Position numbers and translations under genes: made by a program
Notes under the pieces: model-generated
What the model saw: the letters and a program-made list of their open reading frames with translations, nothing else
What the model was told of the DNA's origin: nothing
Databases searched by the model: none
In this document: positions 51,914 through 62,786 of the stretch, piece after piece
Layout of the letters: each line of letters opens with the position of its first letter
Position numbering within the stretch: position 1 is the stretch's first letter
Assembly: GCA_009760855.2 (NCBI GenBank)
Contig: WPIO01000054.1
Span: forward strand, 2,302,001 to 2,366,000
Reading direction: 5' to 3'
Source of the DNA: Cristatella mucedo
Taxonomy: Eukaryota > Bryozoa > Phylactolaemata > Cristatellidae
DNA: 64,000 nt

Positions 51914-52867
51914 TTAAAAAATATATATATATATATATTTTCCCGTTTTAGTTATTGATGTGGTATATCGAGCGTTGGAGCCCTCAACTGCCCTAATAGC
52001 TAACGGAAAATGCGAGCGCCGCGTCATTGACGAGCGCACGCTCATGCTGCTAATATACCAATTAATTATGTAATCATTTAATTTACGCCACAATTAACCC
52101 GTGCACGCTACTTCCAAAAGTGCACCGTCGCGGCTTCTGCAGTTAACACGCTTAGGCCGCTCGCAGAGTGCTCGCTCGCAGCGGAGCTGACACGTGACGC
52201 GCTGACACGCGACACGACGCCGCCGTCCGTTCTGAACCCATGCAGCGCTGCTGAACCGTGCTCCAAAAGCGCCGCTAGCAAGTCGCAGGCATCGGCGCAG
52301 AGACTGCGCATGCGCACCGACGGCCTTCCGGCGATTGGTGTGCCGGCAGCACGGCTGGTTTATTTCTGTGCGATAACCTAACCAGATCCGATAGCGCAGA
52401 GATTAGCCGTCGCAGGAGAAGGGACGCACAGATCCGGCGGCAGTTGGAGAATGGAAGCGTCCTTCCGGCGTCAGCTTCGGTGAGAGAGAGACGCTCCTTC
52501 GGTTGCCACGGCTGAGGCAAGCGACCTGCGGTCGGGTGCGGCTTACCCGTACTTGGCTGCCGATAAAAATGGGCGAGCGGTTAGGGATCGTGGGTAGCCG
52601 CGGCATTAGCTGCAACAGCGGCACCAAAGAGGCCAACAACTCCAACATAATCGGTTCTCTCGCGTCAGCGACACAGAACGGTCTATTCGAGAACGAGGCT
52701 GCGACTGGTATCTATCGCTGACGGCAGAGGCTTTTGCTCGGCAGCTCCTGAGGACTGTGGAGCAAAATTTTAAAAAATTATGAACTTTGAATATGAAAAG
52801 TATTATACTTGAATTTATATTTTTTAATTTGAACCTGAAAATTATGGAGCTCGCTTTCATAATTTTT
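51914..52867. other. Spacer with CpG-rich core
   Basis: 52100-52720 is CpG-rich with overlapping frames; no domain recognised. Confidence 0.35.
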
Positions 52868-52975
52868 GCGAAACGACAGCTACTCTCCGGCCGCCGACCA
52901 TGGCACATGCTTACCAGCGATGCTGAGCTGCTACTTCCATGCGACTACCTGTGCGCAGCTAGTAGGCAGACTTGA
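52868..52975 (+). mobile_element. LINE-B fragment
   Basis: gcgaaacgacagctactctc, ggccgccgaccatggcacat, 'gctgagctgctacttccatg' match LINE-B just before its terminal block. Joined directly to a reversed LINE-A. Confidence 0.75.
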
Positions 52976-53255
52976 CTGTGGAGCCGATGTGATCCTCAAG
53001 CGCAAGGTCACTTGGAACGGGACACCTAGATTTCGTGCAGATGCAACTGGACTGGAGATATGCATGCTGAGCCAATTCTTAGTGCTAAGCTTTCCCATTT
53101 CTTAATTACACTTGGTTTTCGCATAGCTATTACGCTGACTTTGTCATAATTTAATTTGATAATTTTGCTGCCATCCATGTGCGGATGTCAGCAACACATG
53201 CAGCAAGGGAGTGGAGAAAATTTGACGATGTATGGGGCTGAGATGGAATAATAAT
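52976..53255 (-). mobile_element. LINE-A internal fragment, minus
   Basis: Minus strand matches 31180-31440 of the long copy (gatcacatcggctccacagt, gtcccgttccaagtgacctt, cacatggatggcagcaaaat). It encodes decayed post-palm sequence. Confidence 0.75.
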
Positions 53256-55315
53256 TAATAATATTCCATCCATAATAACTACGATATTATAATAGTATGT
53301 ACTTAATATTATGTTAACTATCATTGTCATAATAATAAGCGCTTACGCGAGTCCTCGTTCAAGTAATACGCACGAATTGGTAGCATTTTCTGTCGTGGCT
53401 GCGGCGAGCGGTGCGAGTCAGAGGGCATTCAACCCCGTTGCGGTACGTAACTTTACGTATCTGTGACAGACTATGACCACCTTTTTGTCGTTAATGCTCG
53501 CATGTGAATATCTGTTCCGCTGCGTGGCGTAAAATGCGCTCTCCTTACCTCAGATTCCTAATAACCTTAATTAAGGCATTTTAAGCAGGTCAACTACATC
53601 TGTGAAATAAAGATGATGTAAACTGCATAATTAGAAAACAGAGTAAATGTCTCATCTCTTCGTGTAATATAGATTAAAGTCGCTCACCTAGAACAGTATC
53701 AACCTTCAATCACTACAGCTACACATTTGATTTATCATTGAACTCAGTCTTTTCACAATATGGCCAAGTTGACTCAGTGGATGCAGTATTTAATATTTCA
53801 ATTTTCTCGACTTTGGCAAAAGTTTTTAGCTTCATGGATCTAGTAAATGCTCGTTCTCGTGAGATACTTAAAAAGCTCAATTAATTGAATTACGGAATAG
53901 CAGCCCACACAGGGAAATACTTTTTTGTAGATTTATCGAAGAGAAACTTGAGTACTTTTCATTACGGAGGTAGCAGACAGCCTCTTTTATGCTCTAGCAA
54001 AACCTGAATGCAGTAGTGCATCGGATGTGTTCAGATTTCGTCTAAAAACCTCCATAAAAGCAGCGGCAAAAGCGGAGGAAATGAGTGTCTGGCTATTGTG
54101 CCACTTTGCTTAAACAGTGCATGCTAGAGAATAGAATTGCTTTCTTTTTCTGGCGGAATGGAATACAACTCAGCTAAGGTGGCTAAGCGTGCATTTACGC
54201 TCTACTTTTGAATATAATCATAACCATCTAATGAAATTATATTAATTGATGCTATATTATAATGATTACAATCGTGTAATTCAAGTATGCGTAGCTCGAT
54301 CTATTCCGCCTCAACGTGGAGATTTTCCTGAAATCGTTCGATTACCGTGCAGTACAAGAAAGGTTTGCTCAGAAGTACTAATTTACGCCACGGCAGAGAA
54401 AGAGACTGACAGCTTTTAACACAGTTTCAGCTGGAAACAAGGAATCGCCACCCATTTCAGGCTGGAACCTTTTGCAGCTGTACCTTGACCTACGAGTTCA
54501 ATTCGCTCCGTGACGGTGGCGCTCGGGACTCAAAATACTCGCACGTCAAATTCATCAATTTCCCCGTTGAAACGAATAGGAACGCCCGTTGATCCGTTCC
54601 GGAACCCCGAGAAAACGTTGCGATGCTTTTTCCCGTGTTTTAAATCGCAAAGTGTACTCATGCGATGTGATTATTGTATGCAAACACCGTGCAATAGAAT
54701 TTACTGCGATAGACTATATTTTTAGTAAGTGTAACGTATAGCATTTACCTTGGCGGCGACCGGACGACTTGAAGATGCTGACGGAGTTGGAGGAGAAAGG
54801 CTGAAAAATAAGTACCTGAATGAATCTTATTCATTTGGTTGTGTCCATTTTTGCCTCGCTCTCCTCACATTCATCTGCGGGAGTTTCAATTAAAAAAAAC
54901 CCATCTAAAAACCCCATCTAATGAGGCCTGTTTCGTCCTCCCCTGCAGAAGTTTTGCGAAACGAGTTAGCAAACTGCCAGCAATCGCACTCCGTCGCACG
55001 CCCAGTGGCTACTTTTCTGGGCGTTTTCTCTTTTGAATAAAATCTCAAACCTTGTCTCACGACGTGATTATTTCCTTTATCTCGCTTGAAGAGATTACCT
55101 CCTCCACGTCACCCGTGTATTGCAAAGCCTCCGTCAAAGAACTGCGGCGTCTGCCGCAGTTCTTTCGCTCCTCCTTCCGGTCAGAGCTCCGCCTCGTGCT
55201 ACCCCGCAAGCGTTGTGCCATCACTGATGGAGACTAGCAGGGCTATGTATCCTTCAACGGCTACGAGGGTAGTATCAAAGGTTTACCTCCTTCCACTGCA
55301 ACGAGGGTAGTATGG
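53256..55315. other. 2-kb AT-rich spacer, no recognised gene
   Basis: Long stop-rich stretch. Short frames at 54510-54725 and 54839-55310 have no recognisable domain. Confidence 0.4.
55136..55165. repeat. Perfect 13-bp stem hairpin
   Basis: AAAGAACTGCGGC pairs perfectly with GCCGCAGTTCTTT across the loop GTCT. It is followed by tcgctcctcc, not a T run, so it is not a typical Pol III terminator structure. Confidence 0.95.
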
Positions 55316-55534
55316 ATGGTATGCCACTTACCACATTTGCACGCTGACCCTGTGCATGTCACCCCTAACCATGTTATTCATTTTGTTTGTTTATCAAGCA
55401 TGATTTTACTCACCATTCAATTGCATTTCCCTTTGCAGCAAATGCAAAGCGCCTAGAGAGAGATTGAGTTCTCTGAGGGCGCTTTATCAAGTGAATTATA
55501 TAATAATAATATTAATATTATTATTATTATTATT
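55316..55534 (+). mobile_element. LINE-A 3'UTR and complete tail
   Basis: ccacttaccacatttgcacg, atgtcacccctaaccatgtt, gcgcctagagagagattgag, ttctctgagggcgc, tttatcaagtgaatta and (ATT)n. Confidence 0.9.
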
Positions 55535-55618
55535 CTGGAAAAGCGACCATGACGACGACGAAGCTTTGCAAAATGGCTGCTGCGAGCGCAAGCTGACACT
55601 TCCACTGTCTGGGCTTCC

Positions 55619-55945
55619 GCCGCTTTGCACCAGCTGTAAGCGCCTGATTGCAAATGCCGGTAGGCCAGCAGGCAGTGGGTTACAGAAGTCAAGACGGAAT
55701 GTCACAAATGCATGGATCAACTTAGACGTGGTATCCTTATATAAACAAGCCCGAATTTTAGCAATGTTATGTATCTGAAAGTAGGCAGACTTGTTTGCGG
55801 AGCTGATGTGGTCGTCTAACGAGAGGTCACTTTGGAACACGACATCTAGATTTCGAGCTGATTCAACAGGAGATGTATGCTGGCAGAGCCACTTTTTGAG
55901 CGTTAGCCTATCCAGTTTCTGAATCTTACTGGGTTTGCCCATAAC
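55619..55945 (-). mobile_element. LINE-A internal fragment, minus
   Basis: The minus strand encodes SDLSLDDHISSANKSAYFQI, HNIAKIRACLYKDTT, HAFVTFRLDFCNPLPAGLPA and FAIRRLQLVQ. About 85 bp separate it from the (ATT)n of the plus-oriented copy to its left. Confidence 0.88.
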
Positions 55946-56837
55946 TAATAATTATTGGATTTGCCTGTTTGCCAGGTAAATATTCTGTGATGCCTAGATT
56001 TTGCCCCAGTAGAAATTCAAGTCAGTCACCGGCAGCACAGCTCTGCGTGCGCGTGCGTTTGCGTGCGCTCGTCGACGCCCGATACGCGGCCACGCCAGCA
56101 TGTCAAGCTACCATGGAACTGGTCTGCAAAACCCATTGAAGGTGAGGTATCCAAGCTAGATCGCGTTCGAGGATTCAGGCTCCTATCCTCGACAAGTGGC
56201 TCCGGACAAATTATTATAATAAATATAAAGAAAGAAATATAAGATAATATAAATAAATAAAAGACATAAAATAAATAAATAAAAGATTCATCTCTCGGCT
56301 CCGGACAAATTATTATCAGCGAAAAATTTCCAGAAAAGCGTCTAGTGCAATTTTGCGACGCTTCTGACAGGTTTCTTCGCCGAAATACGTCACGTGACAA
56401 TTTATGTGCTTCGATAGCTGACTCGATATATCACGGATGAAAGAATGGAATCTCTTTTGGAGAGCGCGTAAGACCATTGAATATGAATTGAGGAAGATAA
56501 ATCTGGAATCGGATTGACAGAAAGAAGCAGAGAGCGAAAGAGGGAGAGAGAAGGAGACACAAGGTTTTTTTTGAGTCCTGCAGCAAGAAATGTCACGCCG
56601 TCGCCTCATGAAGCTGGAAAGTCGATGCTCTTCTGACACTAAAGGAAAGAGATCGTTTAATCGGCTTTAGTTTTTCCTTTGCACCAGCGTTGATGTACTT
56701 TTCATCCGTACATTAACTAGTGCGTACTTTTCACGTCAGTCGATCAGCTGGCGCCAGTGGCAGTGCACGATCTGCCAGAGAACACACCTGCTGCGTCCAA
56801 TCTCCACGAGTCGGGCCGAAGTTGCAACAATCGCAAT
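55946..56837. other. Spacer, no recognised gene
   Basis: An AAATAAATA-rich stretch lies at 56210-56285. A 17-bp direct repeat (ctccggacaaattatta) flanks it at 56200 and 56300. No domain. Confidence 0.4.
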
Positions 56838-57468
56838 ATGTAATGCAATGTATCTCCGTCAGTAGCTCCACAAAGTCATAGAGACCATGTGGGTGTTGCG
56901 CAGGAGAGTTTTGCATAGCGCACTCACAGCCTGAGCGGCTTTCGGTACGCACTCGGTAGCCAACAGACTTCGCCTCACGCAACAAAGAGAAAGTGGGAAG
57001 CATAGCAGAGTCAGGAGAGCAGTTGAGGTAGTGAGTAGCATAGAAGTAGCAGCTCAGGACCGCTAAAAAAAGATGTGCCATATTCGGCACTTGGAGAGTA
57101 GTTGTCGTTGCGTAAGAATTGTGGAAGCGAGTTCCACAGTCTAGGACCTGCAGAGCTAAAGCTTCTGTCGCCAACTGTCTTTAAGCGGAGGAATGGGACA
57201 GCTAATTTATTGTCCACACAGGACCTGAGGGCGCGAACAGGCTGAAACTGATGCAGCAGTTCAGCTAGGTACGAATGAGCTAGGCCGTGGCGGGCCTTGT
57301 GGGTGGGTCAGCGTAAGAACTTTGCTCTGTATCCTTTGCTCAACCGGCAACCATCCTAGCTCTTTCAGCAGAGGTGACACGTGCTCAAACCGCTGGGACT
57401 TGAAGACCAGCCTTGCAGCCATATTCACAGTCCGCTGTAGTGGCATAGCAGCTTTCTATGGCAGCCCA
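56838..57468 (-). mobile_element. LINE-B 3' half
   Basis: The minus strand encodes the LINE-B C-terminal domain with one frameshift near 57300: NMAARLVFKSQRFEHVSPLL, ELGWLPVEQRIQSKVLTLTH, then LAVPFLRLKTVGDRSFSSAG and PRLWNSLPQFLRNDNYSPSA. It ends at the terminal block and 'agatacattgcattaca' on the minus strand. Confidence 0.9.
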
Positions 57469-57604
57469 GCCAATATCGTCCCCCCATGAAGATTAGCCGA
57501 AAAGATTTTGCCCTACGACGAGCGTCGACTTTTGATTCGGCTGCTTCTCTATCCTGGCTTTTCACACGGTATCTTGAAGGCACAAGATGAAAAGATGACA
57601 ACGA
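57469..57604. other. Short spacer
   Basis: Nothing recognised. Confidence 0.3.
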
Positions 57605-59935
57605 TATAGATTTCCGTATTTTCCTAGGCCCTTGCCGTCGATTGCCATGCATTGCCATCGAATGTACGTTCGCGACTGGTTGAAAGGATGCGGTTGCACT
57701 TTCAATACAGCACACTGTAATACGCAAGAAAAACTGAATCTTCTCCCACCAGCTTTGCTTGTAATTTTAACAGAAAAAACAGATTGCTGTACTGTCTCGG
57801 GCAATTGCTGTCGATTGCCGTGGATTGTCCAAGGTTGAATGCTCGAAAGGACAGCATGTGCGCTAACAGTGAGCGTTATGTGGTAGGATAATTACATACT
57901 CAAATTCAGCCGATTTCCAGCAAATTTGAAGCAGATTGCCCTAGACGCCGGGCCATTGCCATCGATTGCCTTTGTCGATTGTTTAAAAATTTGTGGCTGC
58001 ACGTTTAATGCAGTGTAGTGCAATACGCTAGAAAATTTGGAGCTTCTCTCAGCAACTATCGGTCCATTTGTAACGGACCGTTTAGCGGATTTCCCCGGGC
58101 TATTGCCTTCGATTGCCGTGCGTTGCCGTCGATTAAACGCGCCCATTGGGTGAAAATTATGCTCGCGCAGAGTTACATGTTACGTTAAATGAGAGTTGCA
58201 GTTTCTTACAGCCAATTTTGTCTATTTTGTACGGATTTCGCTATTGGCCCCGACCATTGCTGTGGATTGCCGTGCATTGCTGACAGTTAACGAGCAAAGC
58301 ATCTTGAAAATGCCACGGTTTCACTTTGAACGCAGCGGAATGTTATGTGCGATGAAATTGGGGCTTCGAGCTGCCAATTAAATTTTCCATGAGTTCGGGT
58401 ATTGATCGGGGCCATTGCGGTCGATTGCCATTCGTTGCTCGCGATTTTACGTTCGCGATTGGTTGAAAGATTGTTATTGCTCTTCAAACACAGTGTGCTA
58501 TGACAGGTAAGATAAATTTGATCTTGACCCAGTCACTTTCCAGTGATTTGCGATGGATCATAATGGATTGCCGTATTTGCATCGGTTCATTGCCGTTGAT
58601 TGCCATGGCAGCTCTTAGTTCTCGTCGATTTTCCACGGATTGCGATATTGGTCCCTGCCACTGCAGTCGATTGTCGCGCGTTCTGAAAATTAACGTGAAA
58701 AATAGATTGAAAGTCCTGCGATTGCACTTTTACCACAAAGAAATGTGTGAAATGTGAAATGAATGTGAAATGTGAAATGCCGTGACGATTGGCACTTTGT
58801 GCAGACAATTTGTGATCGACTTGCCACGGATTGTAGTGGATTGCTGCTTCGAGCCGAGCCACTACCACAGATTTCCATGAATTGCCCGAGGTCACGCGAG
58901 TGCAATTGCTTAAAATAATTTGGTTGACTTTAACCAGTGTGGTTTGTAACATGCATTCAAAATTGGAGCATTGCGAAACCAATTTCAGGGCATTTTGCAT
59001 CAGATTTCTGTAGATTTCGGTATGGGACCCGGCTGTTGCAGTTGATTGCTACGCATTGCATGAGAACGCATGCACAATGGAGTGATATTTTTTCGGTGCA
59101 CTGTGAACTGACTATAGTCATATATGCAATGTTAATTAGAGCTTCGCGACGGCGATTTGAGGATGGTTTCCAGTGGAACAGAGTGGATTGCGGTAGTTTC
59201 CCAGGTCATTTCAGGTGATTTCCTCCTATTGCCACAGCGCGAGTATGCACAATTTTTTATTTTACGTGGGTGTGCGCAAAGCACGGTTCACTTCAATATG
59301 CAGTAAGACCTGGAGCTCGGCTCAATCTATTTTTTATTTTCTTCCAGGTGGATTCGGTGGATTGAAGTGGATTGTGGTATTGAGCCGGGCTACTGCAGTT
59401 GATTGCAGCGCATTGCATGAGAACAGCAGTGCCAATGCACCGGAAATTTTTTTTAGTGCAATTGTCGCACAGTGTGCTGTCATATGCAATCAAAAATGAG
59501 CCTTTCGAACAGTATTTATTTAGTTTCGCGGTGGAATGCAGCGGATCGCGGTATTGGCCTGGGTCACTGCAATGTTATTTCAGTGGACTTCGTAAGAACG
59601 CGTGTGCGGAATCGCGCGAACTTTTCTGGATACATTTTAAGTAAAGCGTAGTTTGATAATTCAAACTTTTTGGAGCTGTGCGCAACTGATTTTTGGTGGA
59701 TTTTACGGGAACTAGAATGGATTGCAGTGGATTGCGATACAGACGTCCGGCGTCAAAGCTTATTTGCATAAGTGCGCGTGGGCACAGCGACGTGAAATTT
59801 GGTGGACATATACAATCAAACGCTTAATGCAATATTAGCTAAAATTTGAGCTCTGTATTGCTAATGTCTGGTTGATGTTAGCCAAATTAGAGTGGATTGT
59901 GGTGGATTGCGGTCATTCGTCGAACCCCTTAGAAT
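57605..59935 (+). repeat. Degenerate satellite, about 150-185 bp units, ATTGC-rich
   Basis: About 14 diverged units. Each starts with a C/G-rich GGGCCATTGC-like block and GTCGATTGCCGTGCATTGC-type repeats, then a 'ggttgaaa...tgc.gttgcactt' block, a caatacagtgt.ntg block, a gcttc.c..gc.a block and a 'gattt..' end. Block starts fall near 57628, 57799, 57950, 58096, 58247, 58407, 58582, 58845, 59025, 59200, 59385, 59552 and 59733. GATTGC or CATTGC occurs several times per unit. Frames of 60-137 codons on both strands are by-products. No transposon hallmarks are visible. Confidence 0.8.
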
Positions 59936-59959
59936 CTGGCCACGGATCACGAGTCTTTC

Positions 59960-60250
59960 TAAGGGCGGCTGATTATCGCGGCCATATTCAGATCAATCTC
60001 AGGGCTTCCCATCCGGTGCGTAAAACCAAGGCTGATGTGGAAGCGGAAGTGCTCCTCTTGCTGACGGAGCTTGGTTGATTCTGAGAGTCAGCGAGCACCG
60101 TAATGGTCGCTTGACACTCACCGTGAACATTAAGTCTTCATGTCTCGGTTCCTCTATCAAGATTTGTGGTGAATTTGGAAAGACCGAATCTTTTCGGCCA
60201 TTGCTCTTAACTCGGAACTGCCGACGACGCGATCTGCAAGCAAGAATGTT
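59960..60250 (-). mobile_element. LINE endonuclease-region fragment (probable), minus
   Basis: Aligns in inverted orientation with 61205-61480. Shared stretches include gcggccatattcagat, ctcctcttgctgacggagct and tggttgattctgag, with an 18-bp indel. The paired copy continues into a LINE-like ETWL motif, so both are probably pieces of the same LINE 5' region. Coding is broken. Confidence 0.55.
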
Positions 60251-60821
60251 ATCGCCTCTCGACACCGAGCGCTACAAGCGTTTCTTGTCCGGCGAAGAAT
60301 TCAATTCTGAAAACCGGAGCTCTTGCAAACATCGTATACGGAAACCGATATAGCTCAGACCTGTTTGAAGCTTATCTGTTCTTTGTTTGACCGTAGAACG
60401 TAAGCAGTTACGCACCCATGGGCATCTAGATGCCTATCCCATCAGGCTGGTTCTGCCACGCCGGCGGCAGCTTTAGATACGCCGGCGGCTAGTAACCTGC
60501 TTATTAGTTATGATCGCGCAGACCTTTTGTCGCTTCTTTATTTTAGCTCAAATGAATTCCTAGATTTTATTGCTCTACTGCTAAGCTAGATCCGCGAACT
60601 ATGCATTGACAACAGTAAAGCGGCCCGGAGCCGAAGCACCGACGGGTCGGAGGAGGAGCTCTTCCCGCCTCTCAAGCCTCTCTCAGCGCGTTCTCTCTCA
60701 AGCGTTCTCTCTCCTGCGAGTCTGGACTCTCTGACAAGTCTGCCAAGTTTAAGCCAGAGAGACTCGTGTGCTTATTTTTTATTTTATTTATTCATGTAGT
60801 GTGTTCATGCCAGCCATAACC
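60251..60821. other. Spacer
   Basis: A 'cgccggcggc' pair (60460-60490) and CTCTCTC-rich stretch (60665-60760); no gene. Confidence 0.35.
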
Positions 60822-60951
60822 GCCGAGCTGGTTTGGTCTAGCGGTTAAGGTGCTCGCCCCCCGACCAAGGTCGTGGGCTCGAGCCCTGAGGCATATGTGA
60901 AGCGCCTGAATAGAGACTAAGTTCTCTTGGGACGCTATACAAATGAATTAT
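60822..60951 (+). mobile_element. SINE-A, reference full-length copy
   Basis: gccgagctggtttggtctag then cggttaaggtgctcgccccc (Pol III A-box region), tcgtgggctcgagccctgag (B-box-like), 'catatgtgaagcgcctgaat', agagactaagttctcttggg and acgctatacaaatgaattat. The tail after 'gaagcgcc' matches the LINE-A 3' end: same stem, same inner AGAGA...TCTCT pairing and the same '.tata/tttatcaa.tg.atta' end. Confidence 0.95.
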
Positions 60952-61009
60952 ATTTTTATTTCATTTATTTTATATCAGCGGCGGCTTAACTTAACGCTTG
61001 TCTTTGGCA

Positions 61010-61126
61010 TCCAACGTAGAATTAAAAACGTACAATTAACAACGTAAACATTACATTAAAACGTACAAACTAACAACGTACAAATTAAAATAACAGCTTG
61101 CAAATTAACAACGTACAATTAAAAAG
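61010..61126 (+). repeat. AACGTACAAATTAAC minisatellite
   Basis: About seven imperfect units of 15-18 bp ('aacgtacaattaacaacgta', aaacgtacaaactaacaacg, and so on). Confidence 0.85.
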
Positions 61127-61127
61127 A

Positions 61128-61480
61128 GACTTAATTTCTGAAAGAGGCCTCGATCTGCTCGCCCTGCCTGAAACTTGGCTGAAATTGGTAAACTGCGCGA
61201 CAATTAAAGACGCAACCCCGACTTAGGGTTCTGAGTTACGAGCAACGACAGCGAAGCTTCTGTCTTTCGCAATCTCGCTAGCAATCTCGGTAGAGGAACC
61301 TTGACCTACGTCCTCTTTGATTCTCAGAATCAACCAAGCTCCGTCAGCAAGAGGAGCACTTCGGCTTCGGCTTCTGCGGTCCTGGGCATATCAGCCTTGG
61401 TTGTACGTACCGGATGGAAAGCCCTGAGATAGATCTGAATATGGCCGCGATAGTGAGCCGCCCGTAGGCGAGTGCTATAC
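61128..61480 (+). mobile_element. LINE endonuclease-region fragment, plus
   Basis: It begins LISERGLDLLALPETWLKL, matching the ...D(I/L)LALTETWL motif of L2/CR1-type apurinic endonucleases. ATIKDATPT, a stop and GSELRATTAK follow, where active copies typically have a PPGF-like turn. Later sequence is frameshifted and pairs with 59960-60250 as an inverted copy. Confidence 0.6.
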
Positions 61481-62684
61481 ATCATGGCAGCTGCCGATCT
61501 GGCCGGCTTTTTAAAGTTAGACCGGCTGGCACTTCCTGACAGATACTTATATAGCCACGTCTCTTAGGCTTAGTAGCGTCGGCTTGATGGAAATATCTAC
61601 CTGTAGACGTCGTAGCGAAGGCGTCAGCCGAGCGGTACTACGATTTGAAGCTGATTGGTCAGGAGATCGGCATCCAGATCCTAACCTTTAACTCTTGCCC
61701 CTGACTCAATAGTACCGCGGAGCTGTAGGGCTTGTCCACCATCTAGTGCGTTCCGGTAGACAGGAAGTGCTCTATCTCCATTCAGATTCATGCAGTAGAC
61801 GATTGTTACTTAGCTGCGTTGGGGCAAAACACCTTGCCTCAGTCTAACTGTGCAGCCTGTGTGCGAAGGCAGCTGCCAGAAGACGTACAGGTAAGTGCGG
61901 TCTATCTTTGATTGATCTGTACAAATGTACCAGTGTACATTGCAATGTGTGTATTTCGCGCGTGGCTTAACGGAGTGCCAACTATACGGACGTCGGGGTA
62001 GTTGAGCCAAAGGTTGGAAACGGTTAGCGGGCTTCGTTTTGATCAATGAGCACGCTTCGCTGCTACTGCCGTGTCTGTCCTTTGAGCTAGCTCGGCGTCC
62101 GAATACTTTACGTCTTGCCCACTCACATCACGGATAGCTACTACGTCGTGACCACTACGTTACGGCTACTCTCATTTCTCTAGCGGGCGTCTCTTGGCCC
62201 GTGGGGCTAGACAGGGCCTCGCATCATGTTACCCAGTGGCCGGCTAGCTAGCTCAGGTACTGCACCGCTAGGTCAAGCAGTTCTCGAAAGTTCAAGACGG
62301 CACTTCCTGGCCAAGGGTCGCCTGTGCAATCTTCTTGCATGGCAAGCGGGTCGAGTACGCCTGGCGCCAGAGCTCGTGTTTCCACAAAAGCTCTCTGGCG
62401 TGGGCGCCGCCTGACGAAAACGAGCTGGTGAGTTACTCGAGGTCAGGGTCTGTAATTCAATTTGACACTCTGCGACCAGGGGCTGTCGCCGGCTCGCTCG
62501 AACCATTTGCAGAGTTACTGGCTCGGCTAAGGTTTCACGGACTTCGAATGAGAGGCCCAAGGTGGTATCTTAATTAGAGGAGGGACCTGGCGAGGGGGCA
62601 AGTTCATGTGTGTGTTAGCAGCGGCGGCATCTGACCTCAGTCGGTAAGAACAGCAACAGCCGTACTGGACAGGCTGGGCGCAGG
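61481..62684. other. Spacer, no recognised gene
   Basis: Several protein-like open stretches occur on the minus strand at 61510-61800 (for example MNLNGDRALPVYRNALDGGQ), but stops interrupt them and no family is recognised. Confidence 0.3.
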
Positions 62685-62786
62685 TGGTGGACGCACCAGA
62701 TCGAAAAGCTGACCATGTGACCTGGCGGACGCACCTGATCGAAAAGCTGACCATGTGACCTGGCGGACGCACCAGATCGAAAAGCC
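62685..62786 (+). repeat. 38-bp tandem repeat
   Basis: Two full units and a partial third of tggcggacgcaccagatcga, aaagctgaccatgtgacc. They differ at two positions. Confidence 0.95.

Noticed and set aside
57605-59935. Small genes of 60-137 codons
   Set aside because: Frames occur on both strands of a degenerate satellite and do not keep phase from unit to unit.
60822-60951. Functional tRNA gene
   Set aside because: A- and B-box-like sequences are present, but no full cloverleaf can be drawn and the LINE-type tail follows, so it is a SINE. The same applies to all SINE-A and SINE-B copies.
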